A program made the position numbers and the translations under genes. Positions 54,646 to 63,928 of a DNA stretch of 64,000 bases are shown here, one piece after another. How positions within the stretch are numbered: position 1 is the first letter of the stretch; every line of letters starts with the position of its first letter. Source of the stretch: Thermasporomyces sp036564245. Lineage in GTDB: Bacteria; Actinomycetota; Actinomycetes; Propionibacteriales; Actinopolymorphaceae. The stretch is taken from the NCBI GenBank assembly GCA_036564245.1, contig DATCKU010000035.1, positions 62,001 to 126,000 of the forward strand, in the 5' to 3' direction. The notes below the pieces were generated by a model. It was not told the DNA's origin. It did no database searches and saw only the letters and a program-made list of their open reading frames with translations.

Positions 54646-55542
54646 ATGAGAAGCCAACGGATCCGTGGCCTGCTCATGGTCGCGCCACCCGTTCTCGTGG
54701 TGGCACTCTTCGTGGGCTTTCCGGTGCTGACCGCAGCGATGTACACGCTCGGTCACACCGGAGGCCCCAACTCGGTGGTCGCCTCGATCGGTCAGCGGCA
54801 GCACTTCGCCGAGCACTGGTGGGGAACCACCGACGCGTACGCCGAAGTCTTCGCAAGCCAGCAGTTCCAGCGCAGCGTGGTCGCCACCGTGATCGTGACT
54901 GTCGTGTCGGTGGCGGTCACGCTGGGTCTTGCGTGGGCGATCGGGTTGTACGTGCGGCTGTCGAAGAGTCGGGTGGCGAAGGTGTTCTCCGCCCTCGCCG
55001 TCGTCCCGCTCTTCATCCCGGTGGTGATCGCGTCGTACGCGATTCTCACGTTCTACGCATCGGACGGCTTCCTCCGGACGGTCGCGGCTCTCCTCGGCTG
55101 GGAGTCCGCACCCACGTTCGGCTACACCATGGTCGCGGTGACGATCGCCCAGGTGTGGGTGAACCTCCCGTTCGGCGTGCTGATGATGACGTCCGGTCTC
55201 GCTGCCGTACCAGACGTGCTCATCGACGCAGCCCGCGACGCGGGTGCCTCGCTTCCTCGTGCGGTGGTGTCGGTGTTCGTGCCACTGAACCTCGTCCCGA
55301 CGGTGATCGTCGCGTCCTTCACCGGTATCGCCGTGCTGGGCAGCTTCACGGTGCCGTACCTCACCGGACCGTCGGCGCCGAACATGCTCGGTCCCCTCAT
55401 GACCAACACCTTCGGCTCGTTCAACCAACCACAGCAGGCACAGGTCATGGCGATGGTGGTGTTCGCGATCGCGGCCGGCATCGGAGCGGTGTACGTCTGG
55501 GCCAACTTCCGCTCCGCCAAGCGCTCGGGAGCGGTGCTATGA
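54646..55542 (+). CDS. ABC transporter permease (first subunit)
   Basis: 298 residues, six hydrophobic helices. The EAA loop is in DAARDAGASLPRAVVSVFVPLN. Similar to PotB/ThiP-type permeases. It begins 22 bases after the binding-protein gene and overlaps the next permease ATG. Confidence 0.88.
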   Translation: MRSQRIRGLLMVAPPVLVVALFVGFPVLTAAMYTLGHTGGPNSVVASIGQRQHFAEHWWGTTDAYAEVFASQQFQRSVVATVIVTVVSVAVTLGLAWAIGLYVRLSKSRVAKVFSALAVVPLFIPVVIASYAILTFYASDGFLRTVAALLGWESAPTFGYTMVAVTIAQVWVNLPFGVLMMTSGLAAVPDVLIDAARDAGASLPRAVVSVFVPLNLVPTVIVASFTGIAVLGSFTVPYLTGPSAPNMLGPLMTNTFGSFNQPQQAQVMAMVVFAIAAGIGAVYVWANFRSAKRSGAVL

Positions 55543-56426
55543 GCGCAGTGCAGACGAGTCAGCGGGTCGACGAGGCACCCGCAGTACCGGCGCCCAGCCG
55601 TCCGGCCGTGAACGTCGTCCGCCGGGCGATCGCCCGGGCGGTTCTCGGGTTGTGCGTGCTCCTGCTCGCTGTGTTCATCCTCGGTCCGCTCATCTGGTTG
55701 TCCCTCCGGGCGTTCGCCGCCTCCTGGTCGTACCCCTCGCTCTTGCCGGAGAGCTGGACACTGAGCTGGTGGCGGCAGGTCCTGGCGGACCAGACGCTGG
55801 GCAGCTCCATCCGGCTGAGCTTCACGTTCGCGCCGGTCGTCACGGCACTCTCGGCGCTCATCTGCCTGCCCGCCGCCTACGCGTTCGCGAGGTTCAACTT
55901 CCCGGGTCGGCGGGTGCTCCTCGTCTCGCTGTTCGCGACGAACGCGTTCCCGAAGATCGGGCTGTTCGTGTCGGTCGCCGGCTTGCTCTACAGCCTTCAC
56001 CTCATGGGGACGTTCCTCGGCGTCGTCGTGGTCCAGCTCCTTGGCACGATCGTGTTCATGACGTGGATTCCCGCGGCGGCGTTCGCGTCCGTTCCCCGCA
56101 GCCTGGAGGAGGCAGCGCGGGACGTCGGCGCGGGACCGCTGCGGGTCTTCTTCACGGTGACGTTCCCTCTCGCCGCGCCGGGCATCCTGGTCGCGATGAT
56201 CCTCTCGTTCCTCGCGTCGTTCGACGAGGCCCAGGGAACCTTCCTCGTGGGCGCGCCGAACTACATCACGATGCCGACGGAGATGTACACCCTGGTACTC
56301 AACTACCCGGAGCAGGCCGCGGCGGTGTTCTCCATCCTGTTGTCGGTCCCCTCGGTGCTGCTCATGTTGCTGGTTCGCCGGCATGTCATGGGCGGCCGTC
56401 TCGCCGAGGGCTTCCACCTGCGTTAG
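55539..56426 (+). CDS. ABC transporter permease (second subunit)
   Basis: 295 residues from ATG 55539. PotC-type permease with helices and the EAA loop EEAARDVGAGPLRVFFTVTFP. It pairs with the first permease. Confidence 0.88.
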   Translation: MSAVQTSQRVDEAPAVPAPSRPAVNVVRRAIARAVLGLCVLLLAVFILGPLIWLSLRAFAASWSYPSLLPESWTLSWWRQVLADQTLGSSIRLSFTFAPVVTALSALICLPAAYAFARFNFPGRRVLLVSLFATNAFPKIGLFVSVAGLLYSLHLMGTFLGVVVVQLLGTIVFMTWIPAAAFASVPRSLEEAARDVGAGPLRVFFTVTFPLAAPGILVAMILSFLASFDEAQGTFLVGAPNYITMPTEMYTLVLNYPEQAAAVFSILLSVPSVLLMLLVRRHVMGGRLAEGFHLR

Positions 56427-56433
56427 GGGTCAG

Positions 56434-57522
56434 ATGAGCGACGGGTTGAGGTTGCGCGGGATCACCAAGGTGCTCGGCGGGCGGACGATCGTCGACGGGT
56501 TCGACCTCGAGGTGCGTCGTGGCGAGCTGGTCTGCCTGCTCGGTCCCTCCGGCTGCGGAAAGACGACGACTCTGCGGATCATCGGCGGCTTCCTGCGTCC
56601 GGACGCAGGCGAGGTGCTGATCGACGGCACGCCGTACACCCACACGCCGCCCGAGCGACGCCCGACCGCGATGGTGTTCCAGAACTACGCGTTGTGGCCG
56701 CACATGACCGTCTTCAAGAACGTCGCGTACGGTCTGCGGCTGCGCAAGCTACCCAAGCGGGAGGTGGCCGAGCGCGTCGAACGCGTCCTCGAGTCGGTCA
56801 ACCTGACCCATCACATCCACAGCTACCCCGCGCAGATCTCCGGCGGAGAGCAGCAGCGCGTGGCGCTCGCCCGGGCGCTCGTCCTCGAACCCAAGGTGCT
56901 GTTGCTCGACGAGCCGCTGTCGAACCTCGACGCGAAGCTCCGAGTCCGGGTGCGTGAGGACATCAAGCAGATACAGCAGCGCGTCGGTATCACCACCGTG
57001 TTCGTCACGCACGACCAGGACGAGGCGCTCGCGATCTCCGACCGGATCGCCGTCATGAACAACGGTCGGATCGAGCAGTACGCCGATCCACACGCGCTCT
57101 ACCGGGAGCCGGAGACCCGATTCGTCGCCGACTTCGTGGGCACGATGAACTTCCTCGAAGCTCGGGTGCGGTCTGCGAGCCAGGGGGCCGTGGTCGACCT
57201 CGGCGACGGCGTGGTGGTCCCCTGTGCGGCGCCGACCGCGTTTCTGGACACGCCCGGCACGGTAGGTGTCCGTCCCGAGGACGTCCATGTCGTGGCCGAC
57301 GGCGACGGCGCGAAGGCGCGGATCGTGCGGGTCATGCCGCGGGGGCACTACAAGGAGATCGTGCTCGATCTCGACGTCGTGACCGTGCGCGCGTTCGTCG
57401 GTATGGAGCAGCCGACAGAAGGGGACGTGCGAGTCCGCTTCGGCCGTGCGCTGGTCTACGTCGACGACCGGCTGCGTCGCGGCTCGCCTAGCGCGCCGGC
57501 CCGCTCCCCGGCGGTCTCCTGA
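56434..57522 (+). CDS. ABC transporter ATP-binding protein
   Basis: 362 residues. Walker A GPSGCGKTT, signature ISGGEQQRVALARAL, Walker B VLLLDEPLSNLD, and a C-terminal TOBE-type domain (about 250-360). Powers the importer; the PotA-type layout fits polyamine, iron or aminophosphonate import. Confidence 0.9.
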   Translation: MSDGLRLRGITKVLGGRTIVDGFDLEVRRGELVCLLGPSGCGKTTTLRIIGGFLRPDAGEVLIDGTPYTHTPPERRPTAMVFQNYALWPHMTVFKNVAYGLRLRKLPKREVAERVERVLESVNLTHHIHSYPAQISGGEQQRVALARALVLEPKVLLLDEPLSNLDAKLRVRVREDIKQIQQRVGITTVFVTHDQDEALAISDRIAVMNNGRIEQYADPHALYREPETRFVADFVGTMNFLEARVRSASQGAVVDLGDGVVVPCAAPTAFLDTPGTVGVRPEDVHVVADGDGAKARIVRVMPRGHYKEIVLDLDVVTVRAFVGMEQPTEGDVRVRFGRALVYVDDRLRRGSPSAPARSPAVS

Positions 57523-57906
57523 GCCCAGAGTGCGGGCGACGCCTATCGGTGACGTGGCCTACGGGTTCCGCATCGAACCCGCGCCGAGCTCGCCGTCGAC
57601 CGTCTCTCCCACCGCTCATATCAGTCAGAGCGCCGTAGACCGGTCAGATCGCTGCGGGCCGCGTCGCCTCTGCCGCGTTCTGTCGACCCGACGAGCGTGC
57701 CGGCTCTTGTGGACCCCAGGGGCCGGTTGTCCGCTGGATCTTAAGGCCGCGGCCCGCCCGGGGTAGCGCGGTCGGCCCGGACCACAGCGACGTCGGACGG
57801 GCCTCCAGGCGACAGGGTTCACTGACGCACGGGGGCACTGTGGAAGGATGAGGAGGTCGACACGACCACTGACATGTACACAAGATCAACGCACGCGGAG
57901 GACCCC
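57523..57906. other. Intergenic region between importer and lpdA
   Basis: 384 bp without a convincing gene. It should hold the importer terminator and the promoter of lpdA. GGAGG at 57896-57900 is the lpdA ribosome binding site. Nothing else stands out. Confidence 0.4.
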
Positions 57907-59295
57907 GTGGCGGACAATGCCGGCACCTCGTTCGACCTTGTGATCCTGGGCGGAGGCAGCGGCGGATATGCATGCGCTCTCCGCGCCGCCGAGCTCGGCC
58001 TACGGGTCGCTCTCATCGAGAAAGACAAGCTGGGCGGCACCTGTCTCCATCGTGGCTGCATCCCGACCAAGGCCCTGCTCCATGCGGCCGAAGTAGCCGA
58101 CTACGCCCGTGACGGCAACGACTTCGGCATCCAGGCGACGTTCGAAGGCGTCGACATGGCGGGCGTCAACAAGTACAAGGACGGCGTCGTCAACCGCCTC
58201 TTCCGAGGCGTCACGGGCCTGCTCTCGAGCCGCGGGATCACCGTCGTCGAAGGCGCAGGCCGGCTCGTCGCGGCCGATACGGTCGAGGTCAACGGGACCC
58301 GTTACCAGGCACCGAACGTCGTCCTCGCGACCGGTTCGTACCCCAAGACCCTCCCAGGCCTCGAGATCGACGGCGACCGGATCATCACGAGTGATCACGC
58401 CCTCGTGCTGAACTACGTCCCGCGGTCTGTCCTCGTCCTGGGCGGTGGCGTGATCGGCGTGGAGTTCGCCAGCGTCTGGCGGTCCTTCGGCGCCGAGGTC
58501 ACGATCATCGAGGCTCTGCCACGGCTGATCGCCAACGAGGACGAGGCCTCGTCTGCGATGGTCGAGCGATCGTTCCGTCGTCGCGGGATCACGGTCAAGA
58601 CCGGTACGGCTTATCGGTCGGTCGACCGGACCGACAAGTCCGTTCGCCTGACCGTGGAGTCCGGCGAGACGTACGAAGCCGAGCTGCTGTTGGTGGCGGT
58701 GGGACGCGGACCCAACACCTCCGGCCTCGGGTTCGACGAGGTAGGCGTCAGCATGGACCGCGGATTCGTCCTGACCGACGAGCGCCTGCGCACGAACGTG
58801 CCAGGTGTCCGCGCAGCCGGCGACATCGTGCCCGGGCTCCAGCTCGCACATCGCGGATTCCAGCAGGGGATCTTCATTGCCGAAGACATCGCGGGCCTCA
58901 ACCCGGCGGTCATCGACGAGACAGGTATCCCGCGCGTCACATACTGCGACCCCGAGGTCGCATCCATGGGACTCACCGAGGCCCAGGCAGCCGAGAGATA
59001 CGGCGCCGACGGGATCCAGACGTTCGTCTATGATCTCGCAGGCAATGCCAAGAGCCAGATCCTCAAGACACGTGGATTCGTCAAGGTCATTCGCGCCAAG
59101 GACGGTCCGGTCGTCGGCATCCACATGGTCGGCGCACGAGTGGGCGAACTCGTATCCGAGGCCCAGCTCGTCTACAACTGGGAGGCGTATCCGGAAGAGG
59201 TCGCCCAGCTCGTCCACATGCACCCCACGCAGAGCGAGGCGATCGGCGAGGCTCACATGGCACTTGCCGGCAAGCCGCTCCACGTGCACGGATGA
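57907..59295 (+). CDS. lpdA: Dihydrolipoamide dehydrogenase (E3)
   Basis: 462 residues from GTG 57907, GGAGG 6 bases upstream; ATG 57874 would add 11 residues. GGGSGGYACALRAAELG binds FAD, LGGTCLHRGCIPTK has the redox disulfide, and HPTQSEAIGEAH carries the catalytic His-Glu. It reoxidises lipoamide of the E2 encoded 100 bases downstream. Confidence 0.95.
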   Translation: MADNAGTSFDLVILGGGSGGYACALRAAELGLRVALIEKDKLGGTCLHRGCIPTKALLHAAEVADYARDGNDFGIQATFEGVDMAGVNKYKDGVVNRLFRGVTGLLSSRGITVVEGAGRLVAADTVEVNGTRYQAPNVVLATGSYPKTLPGLEIDGDRIITSDHALVLNYVPRSVLVLGGGVIGVEFASVWRSFGAEVTIIEALPRLIANEDEASSAMVERSFRRRGITVKTGTAYRSVDRTDKSVRLTVESGETYEAELLLVAVGRGPNTSGLGFDEVGVSMDRGFVLTDERLRTNVPGVRAAGDIVPGLQLAHRGFQQGIFIAEDIAGLNPAVIDETGIPRVTYCDPEVASMGLTEAQAAERYGADGIQTFVYDLAGNAKSQILKTRGFVKVIRAKDGPVVGIHMVGARVGELVSEAQLVYNWEAYPEEVAQLVHMHPTQSEAIGEAHMALAGKPLHVHG

Positions 59296-59395
59296 CCTCC
59301 TCGCCCAGTTCGGCGACGGTGCAATGGGAGCTGCAAAGGGAGCACTGACACCACCGATCCAGGACTTCTGACAGCAGGAGAACAAGGAGTTAGGA

Positions 59396-61246
59396 ATGCC
59401 CGTCTCCGTCACCCTCCCCGCACTCGGGGAGAGCGTCACCGAGGGAACCGTGACGCGGTGGCTCAAACAGGTAGGCGACAAGGTCCAGGCCGACGAACCA
59501 CTACTTGAGGTCTCCACGGACAAGGTCGACACCGAGATCCCGGCACCGGCATCCGGCACACTGCTCAAGATCAGCGTCGGCGAGGACGAGACCGTCTCCG
59601 TCGGCACCGAGCTCGGTGTCATCGGAACCGAGGACGAGGCGGAAGCGGCTCCGCCACCGGCGCCCGAGACCGAGCCAGCTGGCGTGGCTGCACCGGTGGG
59701 CGAGGCTGCCCCGCCGAGTGAGCCCGCAGCCGAGGCGCCCGCGCCCTCCCCTGCTGCTGGTCAGCAGCCAGCCGCGCAGCCCGCTGGCGAGGCGGCCGGC
59801 GTTTCGGTGACGCTCCCCGCCTTGGGCGAAAGTGTCACGGAGGGAACCGTGACGCGGTGGCTCAAACAGGTAGGCGACACGGTCCAGGCCGACGAACCAC
59901 TGCTTGAGGTCTCCACGGACAAGGTCGACACCGAGATCCCGGCACCGGCATCCGGCACGCTTGTCAAGATCAGCGTCGGCGAGGACGAGACCGTCTCCGT
60001 CGGCACCGAGCTCGGTGTCATCGGCAGTGCGGAGGCGGCTGCACCAGCTCCCCACGTCGAGGCGCCGGCTCCCGCAGCCCAACCGGCACCGGCCGCACCT
60101 CCTCCGCCGGAGCCCGCTCCTGCGCCGGCTCCACCACCCCAGCCAACTCCACCACCCCAGCCAACTCCGCCACCGCAGCCGGCTCCCCCGGCAGCTCCTT
60201 TCACACCTCCGCAGCCTGCCCCCGCACCGACCCCGGCAGCTGCGGCGCCTCCTCAGCCCACCGCTGCGCCGCCGGTCTCCGCCGAGCGTGCTGCCGGGCC
60301 GCAGTACGTCACACCACTCGTCCGCCGGCTGGCTGCCGAGCACCAGGTCGACCTCACGAAGGTTCGAGGCACGGGCGTGGGCGGCCGGATCCGCAAGCAG
60401 GACGTCCTGGCGGCGGCCAAGGAACAGGAAGAGGCGCGGATCCGCGCCGCACAGCAGGCCGAAGCGGCGGCCGGCCTCCCCGGTGCGGCGCCGGCAGTAA
60501 CCCCGACTCCCGTGAAGCCCAGCCCGCTGCGTGGGACGACCGAGCCGCTCAGCCGCGCTCGCCGCGTGATCGCCAAGCGGGTCCACGAGTCCCTGCTCAA
60601 CACCGCCCAGCTCACGACCGTCGTCGAGGTCGACGTCACGCTCATCGCTCAGGTCCGTGACCGGGTGAAGCGGGCGTTCGAGCAGCGGGAGGGCGTCAAG
60701 CTCACGTTCCTTCCGTTCTTCGCCAAGGCCGCGCTCGAGGCGCTGAAGGAGCACCCCAAGCTCAACGCCACGATCGACGTCGAGAAGGGCGAGGTCACTT
60801 ACCACGGCACCGAGAACCTCGTGATCGCCGTCGACACCGACCGCGGTCTCATGGTCCCGGTGATCCACAATGCCGGTGACCTCAACGTCACAGGCCTCGC
60901 CAAACGGATCACCGATCTCGCTGAGCGCACCCGCACCAACAAGATCACCCCGGACGAGATCTCGGGCGGGACGTTCACGATCACCAACACTGGGAGCCGT
61001 GGCGCCCTGTTCGACACGCCGATCTTCTTCGAGCCGCAGGTCGCGATCCTCGGCACCGGCACGGTCGTGAAGCGACCCGTTGTCGTCGAGACTCCGCTCG
61101 GCGACACGATCGCGGTGCGTCACATGGTCTACCTCGCACTGAGCTACGACCACCGGCTGATCGACGGCGCGGATGCTGCACGGTTCCTGGGCGCGGTGAA
61201 GTCTCGGCTCGAGGACGGGAGCGTCGCGGCCGAGTTCGGCGTCTGA
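59396..61246 (+). CDS. sucB: Dihydrolipoamide acyltransferase E2 with two lipoyl domains
   Basis: 616 residues (equivalent of M. tuberculosis dlaT, Rv2215). Two lipoyl domains with lipoylated K43 and K176 (STDKVDTE), a Pro/Ala/Gln-rich linker to about residue 300, a peripheral-subunit-binding domain (YVTPLVRRLAAEHQVDLTK), and the catalytic domain with H586 in SYDHRLIDG. It passes acyl groups from E1 to CoA in pyruvate/2-oxoglutarate dehydrogenase. The two lipoyl domains are nearly identical at nucleotide level from residue 16 onward. Confidence 0.93.
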   Translation: MPVSVTLPALGESVTEGTVTRWLKQVGDKVQADEPLLEVSTDKVDTEIPAPASGTLLKISVGEDETVSVGTELGVIGTEDEAEAAPPPAPETEPAGVAAPVGEAAPPSEPAAEAPAPSPAAGQQPAAQPAGEAAGVSVTLPALGESVTEGTVTRWLKQVGDTVQADEPLLEVSTDKVDTEIPAPASGTLVKISVGEDETVSVGTELGVIGSAEAAAPAPHVEAPAPAAQPAPAAPPPPEPAPAPAPPPQPTPPPQPTPPPQPAPPAAPFTPPQPAPAPTPAAAAPPQPTAAPPVSAERAAGPQYVTPLVRRLAAEHQVDLTKVRGTGVGGRIRKQDVLAAAKEQEEARIRAAQQAEAAAGLPGAAPAVTPTPVKPSPLRGTTEPLSRARRVIAKRVHESLLNTAQLTTVVEVDVTLIAQVRDRVKRAFEQREGVKLTFLPFFAKAALEALKEHPKLNATIDVEKGEVTYHGTENLVIAVDTDRGLMVPVIHNAGDLNVTGLAKRITDLAERTRTNKITPDEISGGTFTITNTGSRGALFDTPIFFEPQVAILGTGTVVKRPVVVETPLGDTIAVRHMVYLALSYDHRLIDGADAARFLGAVKSRLEDGSVAAEFGV

Positions 61247-61268
61247 GCTCGCCGGGCATCGTCATCCC

Positions 61269-62180
61269 ATGCGATGGGTGCTAGCCGGCGCGTCCGGCTT
61301 CCTCGGCAAGGCGCTACATGCCGAGCTCGGTCGGCTCGGTCACGACGTCGTACGCCTCGTACGACGTCCGCCCGAGTCTCCTCATGAGTCTGCGTGGAAC
61401 CCGGTACGCGGCGAGGTCGACCCCGGCGTCCTCGGGGAGGCCGACGTCGTGGTCAACCTCGCCGGTGCCAACATCGGTCGTGTCCCCTGGACAGCGTCGT
61501 ATCGGCACACGATCCGGGCGAGCCGAGTGACGACCACGCGCACCCTCGCACGAGCGCTCGCCGACCTGGAGAACCCGCCGACCTTCATCGCGCAGAGCGC
61601 GATCCGGTACTACGGAGTCGGACGAGGCGACGAGCTCCTCACCGAGGACTCCGGACCGGGCGAAGGATTCCTCGCCAGTGTGGTGCAGGAATGGGAGGCC
61701 GCGACCGAGCCGGCCGAACGCGCCGGAGTTCGTGTCGTGCGCCTACGCACCGGGGTCGTGCTCGACAGCTCCGGTGGCGCCTTCCCGCTCCTCGTGTTGC
61801 CGTTCCGCTTCGGGCTCGGCGGACAGCTGGGCTCTGGCCGGCAGTACATGGGCATGATCAGCCTGGTCGACTGGCTGGCCGCCGTGCGGTTCGTCGCCGA
61901 ACGCGAGGACTGCAGGGGGCCTTACAACCTGACCTTGCCAGAGCCCCCGACGAACGCCGAGTTCACGAAGGCCTTGGGTGCGGCACTTCACCGGCCCACC
62001 GTAGCTCGAGTGCCAGCCTTCGTTCTGCGCACGCTCCTCGGTGGCTTCTCCGCCGAGCTCCTCGACAGCGTCCGGATCGTTCCCCGCCGACTCCTCGACG
62101 CGGGATTCCGCTTCACCGCACCTGACGTCGAATCCCTGGTGGCCACGGCGCTTCGGCAGCCGAGTGACCGGCCCACATGA
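61269..62180 (+). CDS. TIGR01777-family NAD(P)-dependent epimerase/oxidoreductase
   Basis: 303 residues. Nucleotide-binding GASGFLGKALHAELG at the N terminus, VVNLAGANIGRVPW, and a YYGVGRG segment in the place of the SDR catalytic Tyr. The Rv2216 equivalent next to dlaT. Its reaction is not established. Confidence 0.85.
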   Translation: MRWVLAGASGFLGKALHAELGRLGHDVVRLVRRPPESPHESAWNPVRGEVDPGVLGEADVVVNLAGANIGRVPWTASYRHTIRASRVTTTRTLARALADLENPPTFIAQSAIRYYGVGRGDELLTEDSGPGEGFLASVVQEWEAATEPAERAGVRVVRLRTGVVLDSSGGAFPLLVLPFRFGLGGQLGSGRQYMGMISLVDWLAAVRFVAEREDCRGPYNLTLPEPPTNAEFTKALGAALHRPTVARVPAFVLRTLLGGFSAELLDSVRIVPRRLLDAGFRFTAPDVESLVATALRQPSDRPT

Positions 62181-62215
62181 CGAAGTCTCTGACGAACCCC
62201 GTCGGTGTGCTCGTC

Positions 62216-63928
62216 TCACAGGTCGACGATGCGTGAGATCAGCCAGCTGTCGGAGGTCTCCCCCGGCGTTCTCACCAGGGTGATCTCTCGGGTCTTCCGG
62301 TCTCCTGCGGGACGTTCGACACGGCTGCCATCAGCGTCCACGATCGTGTAGCTCTGGAGCCGGTCGACGACCTTGAGCACCACCTGGTTGCTCGTTGCGG
62401 ACACGACGGCCAGGTGCTCGATGTCGAATCCGAGCCCTTCGATGTGACATCCCAGGTCGATGCACTTCGCGATCTCGGCGCGGTCCTGCGCCAGCAGCTG
62501 CGATCCTGGCTCGTAGACCTGGGTCAAGAGCTGGGGGTCGTTCCTCTCGTACGCCATTGCGCGCCGAGCGTCCAACTCCGCCAGGACGTCATACCAGCGA
62601 CGCTCCACGGAGGAGAGGCCCACCGGCACGTCACGGGGTGGCGGAACCGTCGACGGAGCCGTGGTCGGCTCTGCTGACTGCGACGGGACACCACCCCGAC
62701 GTACGCCCTGGGAGCCGTTGGCGGGCTCGGCTGTCTCATCCGGCCGGTGGGACGCCGCTCCTCCGGCCTTGGCAGGGTTCTCACCTTGCGCGGCGGTCCG
62801 TGACGTGGGAGCGACAGACGGCGACTGCTGAGCCCACACGACACCCACCACGACGGCAGCCGCGAGCAGGATGGCGCCGATTCCGCCAGCGACCAGCAGT
62901 CGGACAGGAGACGGGCCGGCAGGGTCGTCGTCCAGCATGGGTTCGGCCGGATCCACCATGCCGTGACCGCCCATGTCATCAGGTGCGGGCGAAGGCGCAA
63001 CGGCGTGCGCGGTCGCCGCAACGCTCGGTGGACGTGGTGGAGCTAGCGGACTGCCCGCCACTCCGGCACCGGACTGCACACCGGCAGTCAGGGTGTGAAC
63101 GAACGGATCCTGTGACGAGACCGCCTCGACGGTACGGGCGGACGCATCAGTGAGCACCAACCCGATCGGGAACCGAACCGGCGCCGGGTCGCAGGCGGCG
63201 TAGACCGCAGCGGCGAATTCCTCGGCTGTCGGTCTGCCACCTGGAGCGGGATCCAAGCCGGCCTCGACGACACGCACCAGGCCGGGTGGCAGGTCGGGCG
63301 AGACCTCTGTGAGCGCCCGCCGGTGCTGGCCGGGAAGCGCCGGGATCCCTGTGAGCGTGGCGTGGCAGACGGCCGCCAAGCCGTAGACGTCACCTGCGGA
63401 CCCCGGCCGGATCGTTTCGGCGGGATCGGCATAACCCGAGGGTGCGGTGACCCTCTCCGCGAGAGCCAGCAACCCGACGTCGAGCAGGAGAGGTCTGCCC
63501 TCGGCGGTGAAGTGGATCGACGCGGGCGTCAGGTCACCATGCACGAGTCCATGCCCGTGCGATGCCGCCAGGGCCTCGGCGATCGGCCCGGCGATCGTCA
63601 CCACCTCGCCGGGATCGAGTGCGCCACGACCACGCATCAGCTGGTCGAGACTGCCGCCGTCGGCGTACTCGAGCACCAGCACCGCACCGTCCCCGTCTGG
63701 AATGGTCTCCTGCACCCATGCCAGGTGAGGGTGGCCGATCTCACGGAGCTGGCCGATCAACCGAGCGAGGTCGCGTGACTCGGCGCCAGCCCCTGGCCCG
63801 CCGGTGCGGAACTGCAGCAGCTTGAGGAGCACCCGAGCGCCCGAGCCACGGTTCCGCGCGATCCAGATGTCACCGCTCGCCGTCGTCGCGACCCACGAGT
63901 CCAGCTCGTAGCCAGGCACCCGCCGCAC
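62216..63928 (-). CDS. Membrane protein with degenerate Ser/Thr kinase domain
   Basis: 570 residues from GTG 63928, GGGGAGG upstream. The kinase-like domain (1-270) keeps a Lys in VLLKLL and an Asp in VHGDLTPASI, but the HRD Arg is Gly, the conserved Asn is Ser, and DFG is DVG, so activity is doubtful. Then an Ala/Pro-rich region, a membrane helix (about 340-360) and an extracellular domain of about 180 residues with a Cys pair (IAKCIDLGCHI). Convergent with the TIGR01777 gene. Confidence 0.75.
   Translation of the reverse strand: MRRVPGYELDSWVATTASGDIWIARNRGSGARVLLKLLQFRTGGPGAGAESRDLARLIGQLREIGHPHLAWVQETIPDGDGAVLVLEYADGGSLDQLMRGRGALDPGEVVTIAGPIAEALAASHGHGLVHGDLTPASIHFTAEGRPLLLDVGLLALAERVTAPSGYADPAETIRPGSAGDVYGLAAVCHATLTGIPALPGQHRRALTEVSPDLPPGLVRVVEAGLDPAPGGRPTAEEFAAAVYAACDPAPVRFPIGLVLTDASARTVEAVSSQDPFVHTLTAGVQSGAGVAGSPLAPPRPPSVAATAHAVAPSPAPDDMGGHGMVDPAEPMLDDDPAGPSPVRLLVAGGIGAILLAAAVVVGVVWAQQSPSVAPTSRTAAQGENPAKAGGAASHRPDETAEPANGSQGVRRGGVPSQSAEPTTAPSTVPPPRDVPVGLSSVERRWYDVLAELDARRAMAYERNDPQLLTQVYEPGSQLLAQDRAEIAKCIDLGCHIEGLGFDIEHLAVVSATSNQVVLKVVDRLQSYTIVDADGSRVERPAGDRKTREITLVRTPGETSDSWLISRIVDL

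Noticed and set aside
55122..56417. 431-codon minus-strand frame opposite the importer permeases
   Set aside because: Composition of Arg/Glu repeats; the permeases have clear helices and EAA loops.
59501..61153. 550-codon open frame antisense to sucB
   Set aside because: Produced by the GC-rich codon pattern of the lipoyl/linker region; sucB has clear domains and active-site residues.
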